From the NCBI RefSeq assembly GCF_027887165.1, contig NC_077232.1:78932483-78996482 (forward strand): DNA of 64,000 nucleotides. Direction: 5' to 3'. Source of the stretch: Monodelphis domestica. Its lineage: Eukaryota; Chordata; Mammalia; Didelphimorphia; Didelphidae. This document shows, one piece after another, positions 10,383-55,799 of the stretch (positions within the stretch are counted from its first letter, which is position 1; each line of letters starts with the position of its first letter). Made by a program: the position numbers and the translations under genes. The notes under the pieces were generated by a model that searched no databases, had not been told where the DNA came from, and was given only the letters and a program-made list of their open reading frames with translations.

Positions 10383-11250
10383 CTCCCTCCAGAGCCTAGG
10401 TCTAGGTTTCCTGACTCCCAACCAGGGCACTCAATATACTCTTAAAACACTGCCCAACCTTAGGAAGAAGGGAGAAAAAAATGGGATCAGAAAAAGATCC
10501 CAGTTAGCCCAAGGGGACCTGCATTAGAATCTCAGCTCTGAATTGAATCAGAACCGCTGGGTCCTGGTTCTTCACCTGTCAGATGAGATTGGACTCTATG
10601 TCCCAGCTGTCCCAAAGTCTCCATCCCGTGTCCTGGAAATTGCTTGACGTTGCAGCTAATGGCTGTTCCCTTTTCTAAAGGGCTTTTTTTGGCTCAAGCA
10701 TTTTCAAATCCTGTGTTATCACATTTGATCCTCATTCCAGCCCTGTCTGGGCAGAGGGGCAGGAATTACTGTCAGAGAAGAAAATGGGCCCAGAAAACAA
10801 TGGGCAGAGACAACTGAGCTGTGCTCCATTGATCCTATGGTGCCCTCTTGACTCAGAGACAGTGGGATCAGAAGACAGCTGGGAAGCTCAGTGGATTGAG
10901 AGCCAGGACTAGAGACACAAGGTCCTGGGTTCAAATATGACCTTAGACACTTCATAGTTGGGTAACCCTGGACAAGTCGCTCATAACCCCATTGCCCAGC
11001 CTTTACTGCTCTTCTGTCTTGGAATCTGATACACAGTATTGATTTCCAAGACAGATGATAAACATTTTTTTTTAAGTGGTGGGCTCTGGGTGCAGAATGA
11101 GGTCTGAAAACAGTCAGACCTGTCTGATGGATTGATGAGTTTTGTTACAAGGGAGTGAGTGAGTGAGGAACCAATTGGCCTACTTGGCTTAGCCCCCTGA
11201 TCCCCACCTCCTTTAAACAAGTTGGAGCCAGAGTTATGGATGAAAGTGAC
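10383..11250 (+). repeat. Full type A SINE within mostly unique DNA
   Basis: 10868-11076 is a + SINE: AGCTCAGTGGATTGAG A box region, GGGTTCAAATATG B box, TACACAGTATTGATT tail and an A/T run. A weak MIR lies at about 10520-10610. Nothing else is recognisable. Confidence 0.75.
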
Positions 11251-11254
11251 AGCC

Positions 11255-11870
11255 CCCTCCTCTGTTTCTTCCCCTTCCCCTTCCTTTCTTCCCTTTCATT
11301 CCTCCCTTCTGTTCTCTCCTCCTCTTCCTTTCACCCTTATTTTCTTCTCTTCTCTATTTCTTCCCTTCTTCTTCCCTCCTCTACCCCTCCTTCCTTTCTT
11401 CCCTTCCTGCTTTATTCCATTCCTCTTTCCTCCCTCCCTTCTTCCTCTCTTTCTTTATGCCTTTCCTCCTTCCCTTTCTTCCTTCCCTTCCTCCCTCCCT
11501 CCCTCCTTCCTCTCTTACTTCCTTCTTTCCTACTTTATTCCTCTTTCCTCCCTTCCCTTCTTTCTTCCCTCCTTCCTCTCCTGCTTTATTCCATTCTTCT
11601 TTCCTCCTTCCTTTCTTCCTCCCTTTACTCCTTTATGTCTTTTCTCCTTCTTCTCTTCCCTCTTTCTTTGTTTTCCTTCCTTCCTACCTAACTAGCTTCC
11701 TTCTTTCATCTCATTAGTGGAAAGAAAAGAGCCCTGTCCTTGGAGTTCCAGGCCCTCATGAGGTCAGAGTCCTATATAACCCTAAAGTCACTTTCTTCCT
11801 CTGGGCCTCCTTTCCCCATCGGTAAAATCAGAGTCAAACTGGATGACTTCTAACACTAGATCTATGATTC
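11255..11870 (+). repeat. Pyrimidine-rich tract and MIR
   Basis: 11255-11700 is a degenerate CTTC/CCTT tract. 11717-11870 is a + MIR. The following 11871-12440 has no recognisable feature. Confidence 0.65.
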
Positions 11871-12449
11871 CCCCTCCTTCTTCCCTTCTTTCTTCTCCCT
11901 CCTTTCCCTCCAGAACCTCTAATTCTGGGTCTCATTTCAGTATGAGGAGCAGACTGTAGGCCCAGATGCCTTGGTAAGATAGCTCTGGTGCACCCAAATT
12001 TCCACCTGCCTCCTCTCCCTCTCAGCAGCACAAGTAGCAGCTTGAAGACAGAGGCTCCAAGTCGAGCCCAAAGGAAGGAGAAAAACCAGTTAGACTGTTG
12101 GGGCTCTGGAGAGGGAGATGGAGGGGGGAGATCAGAACTTGGGTCTCTTGGCAGCTCTGAACCTTGGGGGATCATGGGGGCTCTTCCAAGAAGATGACAG
12201 CAAATTAGAACCCATGCCAGGAAGGTCTCCCAGTGACCCAGAGATGAGGGAAGCCCCTTCCCCAACTAGGCTCTTGAAGGGGCTTCCACACTTCCACACT
12301 TCATTCTCAGCCTCCAAGAGAACATATCTTGCCTTTGCCCTAATTACCAGGGAGAGAGGAGTGGGGAGCCTTGTTAAAGGAATCCTTGGGGAAGGTGTGC
12401 CAAGGAAGCTGGAAAAGAGAGTGAAACCCCAGATAATGAAGAGATTTTA

Positions 12450-12650
12450 TGGCTGTGGTCCTTTTGAACTTATTCAAAGCAACTTGGCAGCCCTTATTTC
12501 CATTTGATCCTCACCCCCACAGGGCAAACACTATTATCTCCATTTCACAGAGGGATAAATTGAGGTCCAGGGAGAGGGAAAGGAGGCAAGTTGCTTTGAG
12601 ATCACACAGCAAGTCAGTGGTGGAGCTAGGATTTGAACTCAGTTGGGAGG
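12450..12650 (-). repeat. MIR-like SINE, reverse
   Basis: It shows CTATTATCTCCATTTCACAG, GATCACACAGCAAGTCAGT and AGGATTTGAACTCAG in the expected reverse order. Confidence 0.75.
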
Positions 12651-12659
12651 TATGATGTC

Positions 12660-13268
12660 ATAGGATAGCTTAAGAGTAATACAGAAAATGTCATATAATA
12701 ATAAATATATAGAAACATATTCTATAATAGAAATATGTTATGTATAAGTAGATACAAATAAATTTAAATATATTTAAGTATAGATATATTTACTCTATAA
12801 CAAATTAATAATCTATATTCAAATATACATTTATTATATAACAATAAATAAACTACATTCTAAACATAGTATATCTATTATTTAATTAATGCATTTAAAT
12901 ATAATGTATTTATTTTATAATATATTATATGATTTTTAAATTAGTGTATTTAAATGTAATATATTTCTTATATAATAAATCAATAATATACATTCAAACA
13001 TAAATGTAATATTTATTCTATAACATAACAAATAAAATATAGAATAAAATATATATTTAAAATTAATTAATGTATTTAAATATACTATATTTCTTATAGA
13101 ATGAATCAATAAAACACATTCAAATATAAATATAATGGATTTATTATAATTAAAATATAGAATGATATATTTTAATCAATTAATGTATTTAAATATAAAC
13201 ATTATATAATTAATAAAATATATTGATATAATAGATTTATTATATATGATGAATATAAATAAGATATC
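12660..13268. repeat. AT-rich degenerate tandem array
   Basis: About 600 bp of nearly pure A/T. The block TTAATGTATTTAAATATA recurs near 12884, 12943, 13066 and 13180 together with ATTCAAATATAAAT, which shows tandem growth with later decay. Confidence 0.7.
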
Positions 13269-13274
13269 ATAAGA

Positions 13275-14400
13275 AAAACATGAATCTGGAGTCTCAGTGA
13301 CCACTTATGTGACTTTGAGCAAATTCCTTAATCTCTCAGAACCTCAGTTTCTTCCTCTGTAAAATGGGGTTGGGGAGGGATTTGTTAAGACCCTTTAACT
13401 CAGTCTCATGACTTCCAGTCCTGGTCTTTTGGGTTTTTTGGGTTTCTTTTTTTTTTAACCCTTACCTTTAGACTGAGAATTGATATCAAGTATCAGAGTA
13501 GTAAGGGTTAGTAAGTAGCAGTTGGCAGGTAGTCACACAGCTATGAAGTATCTGAGGCCAGATTCAGATTCAGGAAGAAGAGTCTTCCCATCTCCAAGCT
13601 TGGTGTTCTATCCACTGAGCTACCTAGCTCCTCCAGTTCTCTAGCTTTTTTAATGGGGTAAGGAAGAATTATGGCAGGTCCCTGGACTAGGCACAATCTT
13701 GGGCACTAGGATGAGTTTGATATCACATAGAAGAGAATTTCTGGGTTCCTCAAGGTACCCCCAAAATTTCCTGGGGTCCATGACTCTGAGAAACCTGTCT
13801 TTCCATGGACCACTACTAGATAAGAGTGCCTTGGGCTAATTCAGTAAGTGAAATCTTTTGTTTGGAGTCCAAAGAGGACCAGCTCTTTAGATTTCTTTCT
13901 TGGGGTCCCAGCCCTCTGCTTCCTGGGATGGGGCAGTCAGCTTTGGAAGTGCCATCTTGCCCCCCAGGATGGCATAGATAGATTTCTTTGGGAGAGGTAG
14001 TAAGCTCTCCATCACGGGAGACTTTGAAGTAAAGAGGGAGTAGAGGTAGTATAATAGAGAAAAAAGCAGACCCGTTTGGGAATCTGAAGACTTCTCTGCT
14101 ACTTTCTTCCTTGGCAGCAAGTAAGCTCCTTCCTGTCTCTGGTCCTTAGTTTACCTTTCCTGTTTTTTCAAAGTACCAGCTCCTAGTCTGATTTATTAGT
14201 TCAATAGTTATTTTACTTTCCATTTTATTCATTTCTCCTTTAATATTTAGAATTTCCAATTTAGTTTTTATCTGGGGAGTTTTCATTTGTCCTCTTTCTA
14301 ATTTTTTAGGTTACAAGCCCAATTCGTTGATCTCCTCCTCTATTTGTTGCTATAGGCACTCAGATATATACATTTTCCCCTGCATACCTTTCCTGTTAAG

Positions 14401-14410
<10 letters not shown>
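13275..14410. repeat. MIR, reverse type A SINE, and L1-like segment
   Basis: 13275-13430 is a + MIR (GAACCTCAGTTTCTTCC). 13447-13637 is a reverse type A SINE (AACCCTTACC, CACTGAGCTACCTAGCT). 13638-14170 holds no clear feature. 14175-14400 (GCACTCAGATATATACATTT, TTTCCCCTGCATACC) resembles reverse L1 sequence. Confidence 0.55.
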
Positions 14411-45291
<30,881 letters not shown>

Positions 45292-48200
45292 TGGCCTCCC
45301 CCCACCTGGCCCCGGGGCCCGTGAGGAGCTGAGCTCGTCCAGAATGGAGGCCTGGAAGCCTGGAACCGGAGGGGACAGACCGGCCAGGAGGAAGGGGGTC
45401 TGAGCCCAGGCTGATGAGAGCCTCCTGGTCCGATGAAACTTTGTTTTCCCCCTAATCATTTTTGCTGTAGAAAGAAGCCAAGAAGCACTGTATGGCCTGA
45501 AGGAAGAAAAAAATCTCTTGCCAAGATGATTCTATAATAGTATATATATAGAGAGAGATTTTATATATATTATATATATATATTTTGGAAAATAGAATGT
45601 TCCGTCTAGCGGTTGTCAGCTCTCACCCCCCTCCCTGCTGAAGGAAAAGGAATAGACGTGAAGTCGCCATTCTGCGCTATGATGTGGAGAAGACTTTCTT
45701 GGAGGGTTCTGGGATAGGGAGGTCTGTGGGGGGAAACGGGGAGAAGGCAGAGTGGTACAATGGCCAGAGAACCCGGGTTCCAGTCCCAGCTCATCTACTA
45801 GACTTGCTGAGCCATCCTGGGCCAGTCACTACCTCTCTGGGTCCATTTCCTCCACGGGAAGATGAGGGTTGGACAAGGTGATCTCCTGTGATCTAGGGGA
45901 AGGTTGCAAGGAGGTGGAAGGAGAGGTGGTGTTGGGGTTGTCAGGGTTTTTATTTTCTTTCCATAACAAATAGAGATTGCTTTTAGGCAGTCTCCTCAGA
46001 ACGAGCGAGCGGATTCCAGGTCCCCTCGGGGGACTGAGTACAGATTGGGTCCCACCTACTGGATGGTGTCTTCAGTTAGAGAGAAAGCATTATGGTCAAA
46101 GATGGAGGTGCAAGAGAGGTTTTTGATCTTGAAGGAACAGTCTCAGGTTCAGGGGGGCCGCTGGCCACAAGGCTTACAGCCTTCTCCCAATTAATAAAAA
46201 GTCTGGGCCATGTAGAAGTGGCAGGGATGAGTGGCCTTACCTGAGCAATGGCTCTCCCACTGAGGTTGGGAGGCAACCAGAGACTTCAGTTCTTCCCACT
46301 CCAAGCTCCCATTCTGGTCATGTTCAGGACAAAGAGGGAGGCCCAAGCAGGAAACATGCCAGGCCTTGGAAGGGGAGTAAGGAGGTCTCCAGAGCTGGGA
46401 CGGGGGGCCCTACAAAAAGGGTTTGGGGTTGGAGTAAGTGTCAGGACAGTGTTGAAGTGGAGTAAGGACCAAGCGCCATATTTGTTTGGTGGGTAGAGCC
46501 AAAGCCAAGAATGGTCGGATAGTATCCCAGAAGCATGGAGGGACGAGAAAAATCTGATTCCAAAGCCAGCTCTAACATTTACCATAGATGTGATCTTGAG
46601 CCTGTCCTAGGCCTTGGTTTCCTCCTCTGTAAAATGGTGGCGTAGCCATCTCTCGGAGGACATTCTGACCCTAAATCCCATGATCCCTCTAAGTCATTTT
46701 CTCTTTCTAGGCCTTCTTTTCTGTTCAGGGTTGCTTTGGGGGGAAACTAGGATTCCTGCCTCAGGAGTGTGACTGACTGGTTGGTTGGTTGGCTGGTTTG
46801 GAGCGGGAGCCTCTTGTCTTCTGTCTTAAGAAGAAGCATCAAAGATGTCGGCTCTTCCCATCTCCTTCCCCCATGCCATGGAGATTTGCAATTACGGGTA
46901 CCTGAAGGCAGGAGCTTTTAACTTATATCAAAAAAGGTTTATTCCAGAGAATTGTGTATATACATATAAATAGATGCTCTGTGTGGGTGCGTGTGTGTGT
47001 GTGTGCGTGTATATGTATGTGTGTATGTATATATATATATATATAAAATATATATATGGAGAGTGTACAATAATGATCCAACTTAAGCAAGATGTATGGA
47101 AGGCCCTCAGAAGTAAAGAATCTTAATATCAAATACCAGACCTTTGGGGAAAAGAAACAACAAAGAGGAGAAAAAAGGAAAAAAATAAATAATGTTTTGG
47201 GGTTCTGGGGGGTGATTTTTGTTGTGTTTTTTTTGTTCTATATTGTCACAGTTTTGTTTTAAAAATTGTATTTTAACCTGTATATTTGTAAAGTTATTTA
47301 TAGCCTGCTGAAGGGACCCCGTCTGCTTTGTTTGAAATAGCGTAGCGTTGCTGTCGACCTAATTTCCCAGAGTTTTAAAAGTCTTAACTTATTAACAGCT
47401 GCGAAAGTAAGCGTATGCCTTTGTTTCCATGTTTACGGAAACCATCGAGCGAATGTATTGCGTGCACAGCCCCGAACAGATGTCACGAGATCGTTGGTGT
47501 TGTTAGGGTTCAGATTCTAGCTTTTCTCTGGATTGCAGTGAGGTGTTTTCGGTTTATTTTTGCAACAAGGCCATGAAGCAAGAGCCCCCAGCGCCGGCCT
47601 TCCCTCTGGAAGGAGGCTGTGGCCTGGATTTTGTTTGAGGAAACGGAGGCTGGCAGGGATTCTGATGTGCCGGGGCTTGGGCCGCTCCATTCTCCATTCC
47701 ATCTCTTTGGGTGTGGGAAGGGCATGAAGCCTTTTTCCAGATGAAGGGATTCATTTTTGTTGGCTTTGGGGCACCCTCAGGAAAGCCTAAAGCACATTGG
47801 CTTCCCTCCCAGCATGTCCCTGGGGGAGGTGGCCCCCCAAACTTCCTACTCAAGAGGAGACAGATCAGTCAATGAGTGTTGGGAACCTGCCCTTTCCCCC
47901 CCCCCCTTTTTTTTGTCGTTTTCTCAAAGCTCTCTGGATGATACAAGAGGCATTTCTGAGCATGTCCTATAATTTCCTCACCACCCAACCAGTTCCTTCC
48001 TGATGAAGCCAAGGAAACAGGGTCCTGGTCTATGACTATGGGCTCTCTCCCTGCTTTATTCAGAATTTTCTGGAAACTAAAAAATTTTTTAAATGATAAT
48101 AACTTATACCTTTGAGAGGATGCCAGCAAGCAGTTTTTCTTTCTTTCTTTTTTTTTTTAAATATGGGGTCTGTTTTGCAGAGAAAGTAGCTTTCAATAGA

Positions 48201-48730
48201 GGGGACTTTTTGGTTGTATTTTGTTGGGGAACTTTAAATGAGGAAAAAAAACAAAAACAAATGGGTATTTTCCTACAAATGTCTTCCAATCACGTACATT
48301 CCGCAGATGGACAGAGTGTGACGTCCAGCCCCGGAGGAGAATGTACAATCGTGCGCATGGTTTCAAATGTTATTAGATATTATAAATATATATATATAAT
48401 TTATTGAGTTTTTACAAGATTGTATTTGTTACTGTAGACTTAACATTTCTTATGCAATGCTTATATAGTTTTATAGCCGGGACCGTTACCTTTAAAAAGC
48501 TTGGGAACACGTGCCGTAAATCAGTTTCTACACTGTTATACAGTTGGCAGATTCAGGATGGCCTACTCTCTGTCGGCAATTCCAAGTTTATTTTAGACAC
48601 GCAGCGCCCATCAGCGATGGCTGTTGAGGCATCGGAACCCTAAACACATCAGATTCTGTTTTTCTCAACCTGGCAAACTTTTAACTTTTACCAAAAAATA
48701 AAATGAAATAAAAATCGGTTTAAGCTTCAT
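45292..48730 (+). other. FGFR3: FGFR3 3' UTR
   Basis: About 3.4 kb from the stop to just after tandem AATAAA signals. The last part (about 48370-48560), with a TA run, TTATTGAGTTTTTACAAGA and ACTTAACATTTCTTA, matches my memory of the distal human FGFR3 3' UTR, which supports this as the transcript end. It contains TA repeats (45540-45590), MIR-like SINEs (about 45745-45897 and 46545-46690) and a GT/TA microsatellite (about 46960-47060). The exact cleavage site is inferred. Confidence 0.8.
48697..48712 (+). promoter_or_regulatory. FGFR3: Tandem polyadenylation signals AATAAA
   Basis: Two AATAAA hexamers (48697-48702 and 48707-48712) lie just after the conserved 3' UTR block and before non-conserved intergenic DNA. 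Probable FGFR3 cleavage follows within about 30 bases. Confidence 0.75.
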
Positions 48731-50690
48731 TTTCTTTCTCTCACCTGGAAAAGGTGATGGTGTTATTGCTGTTTTTGGCTTTGGCTATCCCGGATGGCAA
48801 GGGCTGCAGAATGGGGCCTTGGAGCCAAGGGGTGGAATACAATCAGGAAAAGAGAATGGACTGACCCGGAACAGGGTCTAAAACCCAAGTCTCTCGGTAC
48901 CGAATACAGTGATTTTTTTTGTTTCCCTCCTCCCTTAAGTTATGTATCATCCCAGTCCCCCTCCCCCTGAATAAACACATCTGTTTTGGGGAAGCTTTTT
49001 ACAGTAGCACCCTATAATAACCATTTATTCTGATAATTGATACAATTTAAGTAGTGCTTTATATATGTTTTCTCATTTGAGACTTCCCACAACCCATAAG
49101 ATAGATTTTATCCCCACTTTACATATAAAGTGGCTTAATTTATTAAATAATCATTTAACCTTAATTTAGATAATATTGATAATTACCAGTATTATTTATT
49201 AAATGATCACTTAACCTTAATTTAGATATTGATAATTATTATAGTGCATATAACATTTTAATTATGTTATTAATATTTTAACCATAATGAACACTAATAA
49301 CAAAATATAATCATTTCATCTATTATAATTGTATACAATTATACTGATGGATATATAATAATTAATAAATTGATAATATAATAATATAAAATTTAAAACA
49401 ATAAATCAGTTCACATAGCTAGGAAGTGTCTGAGATGGGATTCAAACTCAGATCTTCCTGACTCCGAGTCCTTGGCTCTATCCACTGTGCCACTTAGCTC
49501 CCTATCCCCTTCCTGATTCTAAGGCAAAGCTAGGAATTGTTATCATTCAAGAATATGGGTGAGAGGAGATGGAATGCCAGTCATTGCTTAAATCTTTGAT
49601 GGAATCTCCATGGATAGGGTCACCAGGGTTTATCTAACCTAATCCTTACCTGAACAACCTGGCTTTGAAGATTGCAGTGATGAGGAATTCTCCATAAATG
49701 TCACGTAATGAGAGATCTTGGCAGAGACTCCCAAGGCTTTTTAGCAGTCTCCCTTTGGGCACCCAGGGAGGCCTATGGACTACATCTCAGAACCGTGTTT
49801 TTTCCAAGTATAAAATACAGAGAATTCCAAAGGAGTTTAATTGTTTTGAAATACAAAAAAAAGAGTCAAACCAAGCCTGCTTGCAAGAACTGATTGTTAA
49901 ATTTTTATTGTTGATTTCTAGACTTGAGAAATGAATAAAGAAAATATAAATAGTGCAGATTAAACTGAAAAGTATGTACTTTTTTTTTTCTTTAGAACCG
50001 ATAGTTAAAAAGTACACCCTTGAATCCAGGCATCTCAGTATTCAGAAAATAAATCCACAAGTTCCAGATTTAGAACTCTGACCCACTTCATTTTGCAAGA
50101 GAAAACTGACTCCAATGGTCACCCAGTGAGTTAGTGGCAGGACCAAGGCTATGCCCTCCAATATCCGTTCTCTGCCCTGGCTGCCATCTCCTCATCACTG
50201 TACCATGGAAGCACCTCTTTCTGAGATCATCTGTGGCTCCCCCACCCCAACTTCCAAATCTGAGGTTAAAACTCAGTCCTCTTCCAGGAATCATCTCGGT
50301 GTCTGGTATGACTTCCCTGCCCGCCTTCTTCCCCAGACAACTCTTCCATGCCTCCTAAATGTGGGTGTTGGGGATAGACCTGATGCCAGCACCCCATGAG
50401 TCCAGGTTCAACTTGAGAATGAAATGAAGGGCTCATAAGCCATTGAAGACTTTAGAAAAAGGGGTTTAGCCCTGATGTAAAAGGATCATTGGGGTCTTTT
50501 GCCTTCGATAGACTCCCTCCACCCCATCCATCTCCATATGGAAATGAAACTGGTTAGGTGGACTTCAGATGCCCACCGAGTCAGTGGGGTCCCACCTCCA
50601 TGGCCATAGAACTCCCTCCTGCCCTCCTTAGGAGGAAACAGGAGCCAGTCAGGCTCTGGGGACAGCTGTGTTACTTTTTAGGAAAAATTA
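48731..50690. other. Intergenic DNA after FGFR3, MIR split by AT expansion
   Basis: 48731-49000 has nothing recognised. 49005-49140 and 49405-49505 are SINE pieces in reverse, separated by AT-rich DNA with a 78-bp tandem (AACCTTAATTTAGATA twice). 49995-50180 is a reverse MIR. 50181-50690 is unremarkable. Confidence 0.55.
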
Positions 50691-50694
50691 ATCC

Positions 50695-51310
50695 AGGGAC
50701 AGCTAAGTGGCTCAGTGCCAAGTCTAGACACAGGAGATTCTGGGTTCAAATTTGACTTCCGACACTTTAATAACTCTGGGACCCTGGGCAAGTCACTTAA
50801 CCCCCATTGCCTAGCCCATATCGCTCTTCTGCCTTAGAATCAATACATAGTATTGATGCTAAGATGGAATGTAAGGATTTAAAAAAAAAGATATCAAGAG
50901 AAATGGAGGAAATGGTCAAATGAGAGCTCCCATGGCTATACTCCTTTATGGCTTGCAAATCACTTTCTTCATAAAGGTCCTGTAATAACTTAAAAATCTA
51001 ATGGAGAAACAGGCTTAAGAGAATGTGACTTACTAAAGATGGGAGGTCCAAGGTTCAAATCTGGCCTCAGACATTTCCTAGCTGTGTGACCCTGGGAAAG
51101 TCAAGTCACTTATTCTCCCCCCCTCCCCCACCCATTGCCTAGCCCTTACCACTCTTCTGCCTTGGAACCAATACACAGTATTGACACCAAGACAGAAGGT
51201 AAGAGTTTAAAAAAAAAGAGAGAGAACATGACTTGCCCACAGTCTCATGGTTTAAAAATGTCAAGATTTGAACCCATGAGATCTGATTCCAGGTCCAGTG
51301 GTCATTCCAC
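50695..51310 (+). repeat. Two type A SINEs and a MIR fragment
   Basis: 50695-50889 is full-length with (A)n. 51038-51219 lacks the head and ends with (A)n. 51225-51310 is a reverse MIR. The next 500 bases (51311-51840) show no feature I recognise. Confidence 0.75.
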
Positions 51311-51844
51311 CGAGTGGCTTCCCAGAGTCCTTCCTGGCTGTTGTTTGGATTCTGCTGCCCAAATAGTGATGCTCCTTGGAGAATCTCACCATACCCTCAT
51401 CCCATTCCCACCCAGCATGGTCCAGCCCGCTGCTTTGGTTTGGTCTTGTGTGGGTTGGGTCATGGCAGAACCAGTGAACTCCCAGGTTCGGGGTGAAGAC
51501 TCCCAGACTGTCAGGTCTGCTGCGGGAGGCAGGGGGGCCACTGGCCAATGACTGCCCTGCCCTGGCTGGGCCGTGGGAAGTTGTAGACTTGGCCCCTAGC
51601 CGGGCACATAGAGGGTGGCTTTCTTTGGTTCTTTGGCCGTTCCAACAGGTCCTGGCTTCAGTTTCCAGGGTCTGAGCACCAGCCCAGCCCTGGACACAGC
51701 CCAGCACCTAACAGGGAAACCCTTTAAATCTCTCAGTCAGCTGTGGGGCCTCTGCCTTCTGTGTGGCCTCCTGGAGGGTACCACTGTGGGGTGATCCCAC
51801 CCCTCACCAAAACCTTAAGTCATCTCCCACCTTAGACAAAGGCA

Positions 51845-53932
51845 ATCTTTTTTTCTTCTTGCTTTTTCTCTCCTTCATTTCTGCCTCCTCTCTTCTTCCC
51901 TCTCCTCTTGCTTTCCTTTTGTTTCCTTACTTTCTCCCCTTTCTCTTCCCTGCCTTCTTTCTCCCTCCCTCCTTTTCTCCCTCTCTCTGCCCTCCTTCAT
52001 CCCTATGCCTCCACAGAGCATCTATTATAGAAAGAAAGAAATTTCTCCCTTTTCTGTAAAAACTTCCTTAAGAAAAATCACACCAAATGTCCCTGAACAA
52101 CTTGCAGGGACCCAGGAGAAAAAAACACCATTCATAAGCAAAGGATAAACTATGGGAGTGGAAACACCGAGAAAAAGCAACTGCCTGAATACAAAGATTG
52201 AGGGGACATGACAGAGGATAGACTCTAAATGAACACTCTAATGCAAATACTATCAACAAAGCAATGGGTTCAAATCAAGAAAACATCTAATGCCCAGTGG
52301 ACTTACGCGTCGGCTATGGGGGGTTGGGGGGGGGAGGAAAAGAAAATGATCTATGTCTTTAACGAATAATGCTTGGAAATGACCAAATAAAATATATTTA
52401 AAAAATAAAAAAATAAAAAAAAAAATAAAAAAAAAGAAAAATCACACCAGTAAAACAAAACTTCCCGATCCAGAAAAAGGGGGATAAATAAAGGAGGCAC
52501 AAAGAACCAAAATCTTTGGACCTGCCCTGCATTGCCTCTTGGACAGCTGAAGAATGGCTGAACAGAACGTGGTGTAAGAACATAATGGAGCCAAACTACA
52601 CTATAAAAGTGATGGAAGAGCCGATTTCAGAGGGAAGATTTCAGAGAATCCTGGGTACGATGAACTGAGTAGGTCCAGGAGAACAATTTATCCAGTAATA
52701 ACCACATTGTAAAGACAAACAACTTTAAAAGACTTCAGAACTCTGATCAATGCAATGACCACCCGTGGGATCAGAGGACAGCTAATAAAGTCTGTTACTC
52801 ACCTCCTGACAGAGATGATGGTTCAAAGGGCACTAATGCACACTCGTGGTCACGGCCACTTTTGAGGATTGGGCTTGCTTGACTATGTTTATTTGGTACA
52901 TATTTTTTTCTTTAAAAAAAAAAATCTTTCCCCCAAGTCCCATCTGTTTCTTCTGGGACCAAAGACAGGCTCAGAGTAGGGCAGAGCAAGAGGTGAGATT
53001 TTCTGAAATGCAAAAGGTGCATCCTGGGACAGCAAAGGTCTGAAGTCTGCTGCTTGACTACATCCATTCAGGGGAGAGTTTGGGCAAAAGAGTCTTCCCA
53101 ACTTCAAAAGGCTATCTAATCTAAATAAAGTGTTTTGCAAACCTTAAAACCCTCTAGAAATGTTAGCTAGGATTAAAATTATTAAAGAGACTCAAGTTAA
53201 TTGTTGGTGGAGCTGTGAATTGGTGAAACTATTCTGGTTTGGATTTATGCAAAGTGACTAAAATGCCCGTCCCCTTTGACCCAAAGATTCAGTTCCTGGG
53301 CGTAAACCCCAAGGAAGCAGAAAATATCTGTATGCAATCAAAGATCCTTTTTTATGATAGCAAAGAATTGGAGACAAAGTAGATGCCCATCGGTGGGGGA
53401 AGGGAAGAAGAATTAAACAAACTGTAGCACGTGAATGGAATGGAATGTTACCATGCTAGGAGAAATGATGATGAATGTGATGGATGCAGAGAGGCATGGC
53501 AAGACCCACACGAAATGATGCAGAATGAAGTAAATAGAGCCAAGAAAGCAATTGACACGATGATAGAGCAATGTAAATGGAAAGATTGACCACATAGACA
53601 AAAATCAAAACTGAAAAAGGTTGCAAAAATTATAAAAAACAAGGAGGTCTTGGAAGAAGAGATAGGAGAGAATGCTCCCACCTCAAGCCTTTGCAGAGGT
53701 GGGATGCCCACAGATGTTGCATGTTGCACATGTTCGGGGACTTTTCAATGGATCAATCTGTGGTATTGATTTCCCCACCTTCTTTTTTGGTATTTATTTT
53801 GTGTTGTTTTTTTTAAATACTATTTGTTCCATGAGATAGCTTTCTGGGAAAGGAAGGGAAAAGATACTGGGGGAAATTATGATGATGTAAAAAACAGAAG
53901 AAATCAATAAAAACTTTAAAAAGGGAAAGAGA
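51845..53932 (+). repeat. Pyrimidine tract and three LINE-like 3' ends
   Basis: 51845-52015 is CT-rich. 52080-52440 is a retroposon 3' end (GGGACATGACAGAGGATAGA, TGACCAAATAAAAT) with an A-rich tail. 52560-52925 (GTAAAGACAAACAACTTT) and 53200-53932 (AAAGAATTGGAGACAAAGTA, GATGCCCATCGG) resemble L1-type 3' ends. No intact reverse transcriptase frame. Confidence 0.6.
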
Positions 53933-55741
<1,809 letters not shown>

Positions 55742-55799
55742 TGGCTATTAAGGAGGACGTGGGTTCAAATGAGTCCTCAGACACTTTGCGGACACTGTA

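Noticed and set aside
12000..12300. Possible acid-box exon (EDDSKLE / GEGDGGG reading)
   Set aside because: Too few acidic codons, no AG/GT-bounded segment of suitable phase, no match to FGFR acid boxes.
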